Origin: DASVNK01 sp964478815
GTDB taxonomy: Bacteria; Verrucomicrobiota; Verrucomicrobiia; Limisphaerales; SXQI01
NCBI GenBank assembly: GCA_964478815.1
Contig: CAYZKY010000200.1
Location: 1-9,413 of the forward strand
Direction: 5' to 3'
Length of the DNA stretch: 9,413 nt
Shown here one piece after another: positions 1 to 7,338 of this stretch. The stretch's first letter is position 1; the number at the start of each line of letters is the position of its first letter. A program made the translations under genes and the position numbers. The notes under the pieces are model-generated. The model searched no databases and was not told the DNA's origin. It saw only the letters and a list, made by a program, of their open reading frames with translations.

Positions 1-37
1 CAAGAGGTCGTGAGTTCGAATCTCACCGCCCCGACCA
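1..37 (+). tRNA. tRNA 3' end, probably tRNA-Pro (5' part outside window)
   Basis: The T-arm is intact: stem GTGAG (10-14), loop TTCGAAT (15-21), stem CTCAC (22-26). The acceptor 3' strand CGCCCCG (27-33), discriminator A34 and an encoded CCA (35-37) follow. The 5' acceptor strand would be CGGGGCG, so the first pair is C1-G72. That pair with discriminator A is typical of bacterial tRNA-Pro, and the AGGTC variable loop also fits. The anticodon lies before the window, so the identity is inferred from the acceptor and T-arm only. Six T residues (38-43) directly after the CCA may help end transcription or mark the trailer. Confidence 0.85.
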
Positions 38-172
38 TTTTTTCCGCCTGAGGCTTTCGAACTTCTTGGAGTTTCAAACTTTTAGGAAGCACCCCGCACG
101 CTCGCCGCCGATTTTGAGGACAACCGCCTCGGCCTGGAAGGTTGCCGGGGCGGCTCGATGAGAATTTGGCCA

Positions 173-1030
173 TCAGGAGGCGACTCCTGGATGAGCCTGG
201 CGATACGCCGCCATTACTCGCTCGAAGAATGCGGTGGCCTCCGGGCTCACGAAGCTGGGGGCTGCTTGCGCTTCACCCGCTTTGGCCGGCCCGGCGAAGG
301 GTTCGTAGACCTGCTTTTTGAAGACTTCCGGCCAGTTGGCTTGATCGGCCCAAAGTTTGTCCAAGCCTTCCGCGATGGCGGCGTGCCCTCCGGTGAAGCC
401 GCCGATGAGGCCGGCATGGCGTTGGGCGAGGGCCTGCGCCTCGGAGCTGCCGGGGTCGATCTGCCGTCCAGCCGCCGCTTCGATATCCCGGAAGAGCGAG
501 GACCACTGCTCCTCGCATTGCTTCTGGAGTTCGGGCGACCAGAGCGGCTGGCGCTGCTGGATCAGGGCCTGGGCCTCGTCATTGTAATACTTCTTCGTCC
601 ATTCGGTGTTCGATTGCATCTGGATTTCCTCGGTGATCTTTTGGAACGTCTCCCAATCCCGGGCCGGTTCGGCGGACGCCAGCCGCTCCGCCTGGGCAAT
701 CGCCCGGATGGCGGCTTCGAGATGCTGCCGCTTCTTTTCCAGCGTCAGCCGTTGCGCGCGCAAAGCGGGACCGAGCCCCGCGCCTTTCCGGTTCAGGAGG
801 CGTTTGATTTCGGTGAGGGAGAAGCCGATGAATTTCAGCGTCACGATCTGCTGGAGACGGACGAAATCCTCGTCCCGGTACACCCGGAACCCCGCCGCGG
901 TGCGCTCGCTGGCGCGCAAAAGACCGATCCGGTCGTAATGGTGCAGCGTCCGCACCGTCACTTTCGCCCGGCGGGCAAACTCGTGCGGCTGGTAGCGGTT
1001 CTCGTTCGTCCGTTCGTTCGTCGGTTTCAT
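173..1030 (-). CDS. MerR-family transcriptional regulator with C-terminal TipAS-like domain
   Basis: This is a cytoplasmic DNA-binding activator or repressor of the MerR family, about 285 residues. Residues 12-80 form the winged HTH (YQPHEFARRAKVTVRTLHHYD, then GLL and a GFRVYRDEDF wing). Residues 88-118 are a charged helix that fits the dimerisation coiled coil. Residues 143-280 resemble the TipAS antibiotic-recognition domain (WTKKYYND, QQW-like helices, then a GGHAAIAEGL segment). TipAS domains bind hydrophobic peptide or drug ligands; the ligand here is unknown. Two ATGs have good Shine-Dalgarno sequences: 1048 (GGAG, 7-base gap) and 1030 (GGGAG, 6-base gap). A TTG at 1054 is also open. 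I chose 1030 because the operator just upstream would place the transcript start near 1046, leaving no leader for the ATG at 1048. The gene lies 152-177 bases downstream of the ubiB-like stop and probably has its own promoter. Confidence 0.9.
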   Translation of the reverse strand: MKPTNERTNENRYQPHEFARRAKVTVRTLHHYDRIGLLRASERTAAGFRVYRDEDFVRLQQIVTLKFIGFSLTEIKRLLNRKGAGLGPALRAQRLTLEKKRQHLEAAIRAIAQAERLASAEPARDWETFQKITEEIQMQSNTEWTKKYYNDEAQALIQQRQPLWSPELQKQCEEQWSSLFRDIEAAAGRQIDPGSSEAQALAQRHAGLIGGFTGGHAAIAEGLDKLWADQANWPEVFKKQVYEPFAGPAKAGEAQAAPSFVSPEATAFFERVMAAYRQAHPGVAS

Positions 1031-1052
1031 CCGGCGCTCCCGTTTCATGCCC

Positions 1053-1083
1053 AAGCTCCGCCCTGACGCAACGTCAGGGGCAA
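1053..1083 (-). promoter_or_regulatory. MerR-type operator and promoter of the regulator gene
   Basis: On the minus strand, positions 1079-1061 read CCCTGACGTTGCGTCAGGG: two perfect 8-bp arms around a 3-base centre. The ACG-N3-CGT core matches operators bound by MerR-family proteins. TTGCCC at 1083-1078 is a fair -35. Nineteen bases downstream is GAGCTT (1058-1053), a poor -10. A 19-bp spacer filled by a dyad is the hallmark of MerR-controlled promoters, where the activator untwists an over-long spacer. Placement just upstream of the merR-like start suggests autoregulation. The dyad is seen directly; the promoter assignment is inference, and the -10 is weak. Confidence 0.7.
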
Positions 1084-1101
1084 GGGCTTTTCGAAACTTT
1101 T

Positions 1102-1133
1102 TTTCGCGTTCTCCGGCGCGAAATGCCGCCGGA
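1102..1133. other. Two mutually exclusive stem-loops upstream of the MerR promoter
   Basis: Two perfect 7-bp inverted repeats overlap here. TTTCGCG (1102-1108) pairs with CGCGAAA (1117-1123), and TCCGGCG (1112-1118) pairs with CGCCGGA (1127-1133). They share bases 1117-1123, so only one can form at a time. Read on the minus strand they lie 3' of the ubiB-like gene, but the run next to them is A rather than T, so this is not a canonical terminator for that gene. A structural role is possible but unproven. Confidence 0.35.
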
Positions 1134-1206
1134 TCTTGCTGCGGAAGAAATCAAGCGAGGGCGAAGACTGTCTCAAGCGACACGTCGATTTACGACGAGT
1201 TCGGGT

Positions 1207-2880
1207 TCAGCGCTGATCGTTGGAGGAATCGATGTCGCCGGAGCGGCGCACCGCCCGGAACAGCCGCCAGCCCCACCAAATGGCGAGGATGTATCCCGCC
1301 GCGCCGACCACCGACACGCCGCCGATGACCGGCGGAGCCTTCAAGCTCCAAAGAAATGAAGAGCCGAGAAAAAGGGAGGCCGTGAGAAGGCCCATCACCA
1401 GCCGGTTGATGGTCGAGTCCAGGTGGCGGTGGTCCAGGTGGATGTCGAAATTGCCCCGGCGAAACCGTTCCAGCACATCCCCCAAGTTTCGCGGGAGGGC
1501 ATCCAGGAATTGGTCCCAATCCCGCGCGGCATGCCGGAGGCGGACCAGGAGTTTGCCCGGAGCGAAGCGCCGCTGCACCATCTTGAAGTAGTACGGGCGG
1601 ATCACCTCGGCCAGGCTGAACTCGCGGTCCAACCGGCGCGAGGTCCCTTCCAGCAGAATGAGCGTCCGCAACAGCAACGCCAGCTCCGGCGGCAGCGCGA
1701 TGTGATACCGCCGGATGATCTCCACGAGGTTCACCAACGCTTCGCTGACATCCAGATCCTCGATCGGCCGCCCGACGTAATCGGCCAGAAAATCGTGCAA
1801 ATCCCCGCGCAATTGCTGGCGCGGGCATTGCGCCGGCGCGTCGGCCAGCCGCAGCACCACCTCGGTGAGCTGCCCCGCATCATGTTCGGAAGCCGCCAGC
1901 AGCAGCTCTTCCACATTCTGCCGCAGGTCCTCATCCAGCCGGCCCACCATCCCGCAGTCGATCACTCCCAGCACCGCGCCGGGCAGCAGGAGCAGGTTTC
2001 CGGGATGCGGATCCGCATGGTAGAAGGAATCCCGGAAGATCATCTCCAGGTACATCGCGGCCCCGCGCCGGGCGAATTCGTTCAAATCCGCTCCGCATCG
2101 GTCCAGCCCCTCGGCATCGGAGACCGAGACCCCGTCCAGCCGCTCCATCGTCAGAACGCGCCGGCTCGAGAAGGCCCGAAACGCCGCCGGAAAATGCACC
2201 GTTTCGTCCTCGGCGAAATGCCGGGCGAACTCCTCCAGATGCTGCCGTTCCCGGGTAAAATCGAGTTCGCGCAGCAGCATCCTCCGGAACTGCCGGTAGG
2301 TCGCCGCCGGGCGCAACAATCGCAAGGGCGCCGAATGCTTCTCGGCCAGCTCCGCCAGCGCCCACAGTATCTCGAGGTCCGACCGGATGTTCTCCGCAAT
2401 CCCCGCGTGCTGAACCTTCACCACGACCTCCTCGCCGCTGGGCAACTGCGCGGTATGCACCTGGGCGATCGAGGCGGAGGCCAGCGGTACCGTGTCGAAC
2501 CGGGCGAAAAGCGCTTGCGGAGGGCGTCCAAGTTCGGCCTCGATGATTGCCGCGATCTGTTCGAACGGGTCGGCGGGCGCCGCGGTTTGCAGCTTTGCCA
2601 ATTCCTCAGCCGCCGCTGCTCCAACCAGGTCCGGCCGCGTGCTCAGCATCTGCCCCAGCTTGATGAAAGTGGCCCCCAGCTCGGACAGCGCCATCCGCAC
2701 GCGCACCTCCGGCTTCAGATCGTGAATCGCCTGCCCATCCGCGCTCCGCAAACGCTCCTGAATCCAGGAGTAGTGCAGCCCCTTCAACCAGTCCGCCAGG
2801 CCATAGCGGACCAGCACCGCGATGATCTCGCTCACGCGCCGGGCGTCGCGCTGGAGCCGCGCAATAGCGTCGAGTTTCAT
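1207..2880 (-). CDS. UbiB/ABC1 (AarF) family kinase-like membrane protein
   Basis: A 557-residue member of the UbiB/ABC1 atypical kinase family, which supports quinone or isoprenoid lipid metabolism at the inner membrane. All the family signatures are visible: the KxGQ motif at 74-77 (IKLGQMLSTRPD), the Ala-rich loop at 132-142 (PLASASIAQVH), the nucleotide-site lysine K155 (VVVKVQ), a DFTRE block near 207, the catalytic-loop equivalent HADPHPGN (288-295) and a metal-binding DCG (308-310) where many homologues have DFG. The last 70 residues hold two hydrophobic helices (about 494-512 and 518-537), the usual C-terminal membrane anchor. Length is normal for the family. The start is firm because an in-frame TAA sits 12 bases upstream of the ATG, although no clear Shine-Dalgarno is present. 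It lies 139 bases after the DUF1501 gene on the same strand; co-transcription is possible but not shown. The exact quinone pathway and substrate cannot be read from sequence. Confidence 0.93.
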   Translation of the reverse strand: MKLDAIARLQRDARRVSEIIAVLVRYGLADWLKGLHYSWIQERLRSADGQAIHDLKPEVRVRMALSELGATFIKLGQMLSTRPDLVGAAAAEELAKLQTAAPADPFEQIAAIIEAELGRPPQALFARFDTVPLASASIAQVHTAQLPSGEEVVVKVQHAGIAENIRSDLEILWALAELAEKHSAPLRLLRPAATYRQFRRMLLRELDFTRERQHLEEFARHFAEDETVHFPAAFRAFSSRRVLTMERLDGVSVSDAEGLDRCGADLNEFARRGAAMYLEMIFRDSFYHADPHPGNLLLLPGAVLGVIDCGMVGRLDEDLRQNVEELLLAASEHDAGQLTEVVLRLADAPAQCPRQQLRGDLHDFLADYVGRPIEDLDVSEALVNLVEIIRRYHIALPPELALLLRTLILLEGTSRRLDREFSLAEVIRPYYFKMVQRRFAPGKLLVRLRHAARDWDQFLDALPRNLGDVLERFRRGNFDIHLDHRHLDSTINRLVMGLLTASLFLGSSFLWSLKAPPVIGGVSVVGAAGYILAIWWGWRLFRAVRRSGDIDSSNDQR

Positions 2881-3019
2881 GGGCGCGCGCGCTTACCGGC
2901 CGCAGGTCCTGTCGCCAATTCGTCGGGCATCCTCCGCAGCGTCGCAAAAACCAGCCTCGCAGCGCAATCTCCCTCCACCGCTTGGCGACTTTCTCTTCCG
3001 GTTCAAATCGTGGACCGGC

Positions 3020-4432
3020 TCACGCGAGAATCGCCTTCATTACATGCCCATGAACATCCGTCAGCCGGAAGTCCCGGCCGGCGTAGCGGAAGGTGAGTTT
3101 CTCGTGCTCCAATCCCAGCAAGTGCAGGATCGTGGCATGCAGGTCGTGCATATCGGCCGTGTTTTCCACGGCCTTATACCCGTAATCGTCGGTCGCGCCG
3201 TGGCTCAGCCCGCCCTTCACGCCGCCCCCCGCCATCCAGAGCGTGAACCCATGCGGGTTGTGGTCCCGTCCATCCAGCCCTCCTCCCTGCGCGGTCGGCG
3301 TTCGGCCGAATTCCCCGCCCCAGATCACGAGCGTATCCTTCAGCATGTCGCGCGACTTCAAGTCCCGCAGCAGCGCCGCGATCGGCTGATCCACCTCCGC
3401 GGCATTCCGGGTGATGTCCTGTTTAAGATTCTGGTGCTGATCCCAGCGAAAGTTGTGGCTGACCTGAATGAAGCGCACGCCCCGCTCCGCCAGCCGCCGC
3501 GCCAGCAGGCATTGCCGCGCGAAGTTATCCGTCGGGGTCTGGTCGACGCCGTACAGCCGCAGCACGCTTTCCGGCTCCTTCGCGATGCTCGTCACCTCCG
3601 GCACTTCCGTCTGCATGCGAAAGGCCAGCTCATACGACTGGATCACCCCTTCGATATGCCGGTCAGCCGCCGAACGCGCCAGATGTCCGCGATTCAATTC
3701 CTGAACGAAATCGAGCTGCTGCCGCTGCAGCGCCAGGGGCAGTTCCGGATGCTTGATATGCGCGATCTGCGCCTGCGTCAGCGGCGTGTCCTGCTGGCCG
3801 ATCGGCGTGCCCTGGTAGACCGCTGGCAGGAAGGACGAACCGTAATTCTGCGGCCCGCCCGTGATGATCGGCGGGCTGATCGTGACGAACCCCGGCAGAT
3901 TCTGGTTCTCCGAACCGAGCCCATAGAGAATCCACGAACCCATGCTCGGCCGCACCTGGTTGTTCGAGCCGGTATGCAGGTTGAGCACGGCTTGGGTATG
4001 ATCCTGCCCCTTGGTGTGCATCCCGCGCAACAGGCAGAGATCGTCCGCGCATTGCGCGATCTGCGGAAACACCTCGCTGATCTCCAGCCCGCTCTGTCCC
4101 GATTTCCGAAATTCGAACGGCGATGGCATCAGCTTCGAATTGACATCGAGAAACCCGCCGCGCCGGAACGATTCGGGCAGCGCCTTCCCGGCGTCGCGGC
4201 TCAGCAGCGGCTTGTGATCGAACGTATCCACCTGCGAAGGCCCACCATGCATGAAGAGGAAAATGATCCGCTTCGCCTTCGGTTTAAAATGCGGTTGGCG
4301 CAAGGCCAGCGGCCCCTGCTCCGCCGCTTCGAGCGTGCGGGCCAGCCCCGCGAAGAGCGACGAAAAGGCCACATACCCGAAACCGCAGGCGCAGTTCTCC
4401 AGGAGTTCGCGGCGCGAGAGGAGCGTTTTCAT
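3020..4432 (-). CDS. DUF1501 family exported protein (Tat-type signal)
   Basis: A 470-residue DUF1501 protein, distantly related in fold to the alkaline phosphatase/sulfatase superfamily. Residues 6-11 (SRRELL) followed by a moderately hydrophobic stretch to about 30 look like a twin-arginine export signal, so the protein probably acts in the periplasm. Family blocks are present: FLFMHGGPSQVDTFD (58-72), LLRGMHTKGQDHTQA (134-148), WGGEFGRTP (371-379), GRDHNPHGFT (388-397), DLHATILHLLGL (430-441) and a C-terminal YAGRDFRLTDVHG. The His and Asp residues in these blocks could bind metal, but no reaction is established for the family. The start ATG lies one base after the TGA of the PSCyt gene (TGA-T-ATG), which indicates translational coupling and a shared job. 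Length is ordinary for the family. Confidence 0.93.
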   Translation of the reverse strand: MKTLLSRRELLENCACGFGYVAFSSLFAGLARTLEAAEQGPLALRQPHFKPKAKRIIFLFMHGGPSQVDTFDHKPLLSRDAGKALPESFRRGGFLDVNSKLMPSPFEFRKSGQSGLEISEVFPQIAQCADDLCLLRGMHTKGQDHTQAVLNLHTGSNNQVRPSMGSWILYGLGSENQNLPGFVTISPPIITGGPQNYGSSFLPAVYQGTPIGQQDTPLTQAQIAHIKHPELPLALQRQQLDFVQELNRGHLARSAADRHIEGVIQSYELAFRMQTEVPEVTSIAKEPESVLRLYGVDQTPTDNFARQCLLARRLAERGVRFIQVSHNFRWDQHQNLKQDITRNAAEVDQPIAALLRDLKSRDMLKDTLVIWGGEFGRTPTAQGGGLDGRDHNPHGFTLWMAGGGVKGGLSHGATDDYGYKAVENTADMHDLHATILHLLGLEHEKLTFRYAGRDFRLTDVHGHVMKAILA

Positions 4433-4433
4433 A

Positions 4434-7331
4434 TCAGTTCAAAAATCGGAATTCGGTGGACTCGATCAACGCGTGGCACAGCCCGGCCCAGACCTTCACG
4501 CGCCGTTTCTCCGCGGCCGGTTCGAGTTGCGCCAGCGCCGTGTCGTACCGGGCGAGAAACCCGAGGGCCAGTTCCAGTTCGCGCGCGGTGCCAGCCCGGG
4601 CATAAGCCTGCTCCCACGCCAACGCCAGCCGCTCGCGGTCGTTGCAGCCGGTTTCGGCGAGCAGCTTCTCCGCCCAGAGCCGCGCCTGCTCGATCACCAC
4701 CGGGCTGTTCATGAAGAGCAGCGCCTGCGTGGGCGCCGCCGTCACGTAGCGCTGCCCCGCCAGCGCGTGCGGGTCTGGAAAATCGAGCGCGCGCAGAAAG
4801 TCCGGCACATTGTTCCGCTGAATGCGCAGATACACGCTCCGGCGCGTCGAGTTCATCGCCCCGCCCTGCACCGGCGGATTCGTCACCGGCAGTTCGGAGT
4901 CCGCATCCTGCCCGCCGACCTGCGGATTCAGCGCGCCGCTGATCGCGAGAATCGCGTCGCGCAAAGCCTCCGCCTCCAGCCGTTTCCGGTTCATGCACCA
5001 GAGCAGACGATTCTCCGGATCGATCCGCTCCGCCGCGGGATTCGCCGCGCTGCTGGCCTGATACGCCTGCGTCAGCATCACCCGCCGGATCAGCTTCTTG
5101 CGCGACCAATCCTGATCGATCAATTCTCCCGCCAGGTAATCGAGCAACTCGGGATGCGACGGCGTCTCCCCCATTCGCCCAAAATTGTCCGGCGTCCCCA
5201 CCAAACCCTGCCCGAAAAGATGCTGCCAGATCCGATTCGCCGCCACCCGGGCCGTGAGCGGATTGTCCGGATCCGCCAGCCACTCCGCGAGTTCCAGGCG
5301 CCCGCTGCTCTTGAGTTCCACCGGCTTGGCCTTGGGCAGCGCCGTCAGAAAGCCGCGCGGCACCGTCGTGCCCGGCTTGTCGGGATCCCCGCGCAACTGC
5401 ACCGGCACATCCTTCGATTCCCCCTCGCGCACCGCCATCGCCATCGGCGCGGGCGGCGGCGCGGTCGCCCGCAGATCGGCCAGCTTGTACTCGAGATCGT
5501 CCGCGGCTTGCACGGCCATGGCCTGCGTCATCATCGATGGCCCTTCCGCTCCGCCTTTTTTCAAGCGCGCCGCCAGCTCGATATCCTGCGGCAGGCATTG
5601 CAGGGCATCGACCACCACAAAGCCCTTCGTGCCGTCCGTCAGCACTTCGATCACATTGTTCGTCCCCCGGCGCAGTTCGAACTGGCCCAGCGTCTCGAAC
5701 GCCCTGTCGTAGCGCGGCTCGACCGTTTGGTTCAGGTAAACCGTGCGCTGCGCCGCCCCCTCCACGCGCACCGGCACATTCGTCGCCCGGTTCGGCCGCG
5801 CGGTGTAAGCCAGCCGCAACTCGTAAAATCCATCCTGCGGGATCTCCGGCCGGAACCGCACCCGCTTCTTTCCCTTGCCGGTTCGCTCATTGCCGTCATG
5901 CAGGTAATCGCGATCAACGAAATTGGTGGAATAGTTCGAGAGCTTCCAGCTTCCCACCACTTCCGCCGCCGAATTGTCGAGCACAATGCCATCGAGCCGG
6001 CCCGACTCGATCCCGCCGGGCGCAGTCGTCGAAATCTGCCGGCGCTTCTCGCGAGCGTCGTTGACCTCCGCGGTCATTTTCCCGAGCTTCTCCTGGTACG
6101 CTTCCACCACCGCTACCTGTTCGGGCGTGCCGAGCGGCCGCTCAGACCACGGCGCGCCCGCATTCGGATCGCGCGGGCCTGCGTTGATCGCTTCGTTGAT
6201 CGTGTAGGTGCTCCGGAAAATCCCCGAGAGCGCGTAATAGTCTCGCGTCGGCACCGGATCGAACTTGTGATCGTGGCACCGCGCGCAACTCACCGTCAGC
6301 CCCAGAATCGCCCGCGATGTCACGTCAATTTGCTCGTCCGCCACGTCCATCAGGAGCTTTTGCCGGTTCGGCTCGCCGAAGTTTTTCGGCCCGAGCATCA
6401 GGAAACCCGTGGCGGTCCACTGGGCCTTTTGCGCCTCGGTATCTTTGGCCGGCATCAGATCGCCGGCGATCTGATGCCGCACGAAGTCGTCGAAGGGTTG
6501 GTCCGCATTGATCGACTGGATGACCCAATCCCGATACCGCCAAGCATTCGGATACGGGATGTTGTTTTCCAGCCCGTTCGAATCCGCATACCGCGCCAGG
6601 TCCAGCCAATGGCGGCCCCACCGTTCCCCGAATTGCGGTGTTGCCAACAATCGATCCACCACTTTTGCAAACGCTCCGGGAGATTCATCTGCCAGGAACG
6701 CCGCCACCTCCTCCGGCTTCGGCGGCAGTCCGGTCAGATCGAACGTCGCGCGGCGGATCAAGCTCCGCCGGTCGGCCGGAGGATTCGGCGCGAGCTGGCT
6801 TTGCGCCAATTTTGCCACGAGGAACGCATCGATGGGATCGAGGTCGGCACCGGCTTTCGGCACTTCCGGCCGCTGGATCGGTTGCGCCGACCAGAGCGGA
6901 ATCTCCGGTGCGCTCGCCGGCGCCCCGCCCTCCCGCGGGTCCGGCGCGCCCCGGCGCACCCATTCCTCCAGCACCGCCACCTGCTCCGCCGCCAGTTTCT
7001 CTTTCGGCGGCATTTGCAAATCCGGGTCGGCATGCCGCACCGCCACGATCAACCGGCTCTTCTCCGGATCGCCGGGCACGATCATCGGCCCGGAATCTCC
7101 CCCCTTCAGCGTCCCTTCCCGGGTGTCGAGCACGAGCCCGCCCTTGACCTTGTCCGCCTCGGCGCTATGGCATTTGTAACAGTGCTCCTTGAGGAGCGGC
7201 CGCACCTTCCCTTCGAAGAAAGTGCGATCCGCCTCGGACAATTCGGCGCCGCGCCCCGCATGAGCCAGCGCCGCCCCGCCGCAAATCACGGCGGCAAGGA
7301 TCGATCCCAGAGTATTCCGGCAATGCGACAT
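4434..7331 (-). CDS. PSCyt1-DUF1549-DUF1553 exported protein with golvesin-like insert
   Basis: A 965-residue exported protein of the planctomycete-type cytochrome family. Residues 1-25 form a Sec-type signal peptide with likely cleavage after AHA. The PSCyt1 (cytochrome c-like) domain spans about 35-130, with CYKCH at 51-55 as a possible haem site and MPPK at 107-110 holding a candidate axial Met. DUF1549 (PSCyt2) spans about 165-375 and contains RHQIAGDLMP (285-294) and a second CxxCH in SCARCHDHKFDP (348-359). Residues 460-580 look like a golvesin-like beta-sandwich (GFYELRLAYT, NRATNVPVRV, FVVVDALQCL). DUF1553 (PSD1) spans about 675-935, with ARVAANRIWQHLFGQGLV and TPDNFGRMGETPSHPELLDYL. 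The family is thought to be periplasmic or envelope-associated and is often linked with polysaccharide use in PVC bacteria, but no reaction is proven. It heads a two-gene operon with DUF1501. Covalent haem attachment is inference. Confidence 0.93.
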   Translation of the reverse strand: MSHCRNTLGSILAAVICGGAALAHAGRGAELSEADRTFFEGKVRPLLKEHCYKCHSAEADKVKGGLVLDTREGTLKGGDSGPMIVPGDPEKSRLIVAVRHADPDLQMPPKEKLAAEQVAVLEEWVRRGAPDPREGGAPASAPEIPLWSAQPIQRPEVPKAGADLDPIDAFLVAKLAQSQLAPNPPADRRSLIRRATFDLTGLPPKPEEVAAFLADESPGAFAKVVDRLLATPQFGERWGRHWLDLARYADSNGLENNIPYPNAWRYRDWVIQSINADQPFDDFVRHQIAGDLMPAKDTEAQKAQWTATGFLMLGPKNFGEPNRQKLLMDVADEQIDVTSRAILGLTVSCARCHDHKFDPVPTRDYYALSGIFRSTYTINEAINAGPRDPNAGAPWSERPLGTPEQVAVVEAYQEKLGKMTAEVNDAREKRRQISTTAPGGIESGRLDGIVLDNSAAEVVGSWKLSNYSTNFVDRDYLHDGNERTGKGKKRVRFRPEIPQDGFYELRLAYTARPNRATNVPVRVEGAAQRTVYLNQTVEPRYDRAFETLGQFELRRGTNNVIEVLTDGTKGFVVVDALQCLPQDIELAARLKKGGAEGPSMMTQAMAVQAADDLEYKLADLRATAPPPAPMAMAVREGESKDVPVQLRGDPDKPGTTVPRGFLTALPKAKPVELKSSGRLELAEWLADPDNPLTARVAANRIWQHLFGQGLVGTPDNFGRMGETPSHPELLDYLAGELIDQDWSRKKLIRRVMLTQAYQASSAANPAAERIDPENRLLWCMNRKRLEAEALRDAILAISGALNPQVGGQDADSELPVTNPPVQGGAMNSTRRSVYLRIQRNNVPDFLRALDFPDPHALAGQRYVTAAPTQALLFMNSPVVIEQARLWAEKLLAETGCNDRERLALAWEQAYARAGTARELELALGFLARYDTALAQLEPAAEKRRVKVWAGLCHALIESTEFRFLN
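6450..6479. repeat. Perfect 30-bp palindrome inside the DUF1549 coding region
   Basis: The half-site CGGCATCAGATCGCC (6450-6464) is followed immediately by its exact reverse complement (6465-6479), with no spacer. It is aligned to codons and encodes RHQIAGDLMP (residues 285-294 of the PSCyt protein), so the opposite strand in register encodes the same ten residues. QIAGDL is a conserved family motif, and high-GC codon choice makes its codons nearly self-complementary, so chance plus coding constraint may explain it. Confidence 0.95.
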
Positions 7332-7338
7332 GAGTGCT

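Noticed and set aside
158..1066. 302-residue plus-strand open frame opposite the MerR gene
   Set aside because: The minus frame has a textbook MerR HTH with operator; the plus frame has only repetitive Arg/Leu/Phe composition.
1423..3096. 557-residue plus-strand open frame antisense to the UbiB-like gene
   Set aside because: The minus-strand frame carries every UbiB motif, and the plus frame has none and is Gln/Arg/Pro rich.
3020..4432. DUF1501 protein as an active sulfatase or alkaline phosphatase
   Set aside because: No CxPxR sulfatase signature is present, and the phosphatase nucleophile context is not recognisable; the fold relationship alone does not support a reaction.
2822..4714. 630-residue plus-strand open frame antisense to DUF1501
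   Set aside because: It spans the ends of several minus-strand genes, has low-complexity Arg/Pro/Ala composition and no recognisable fold; it is a GC-bias shadow.
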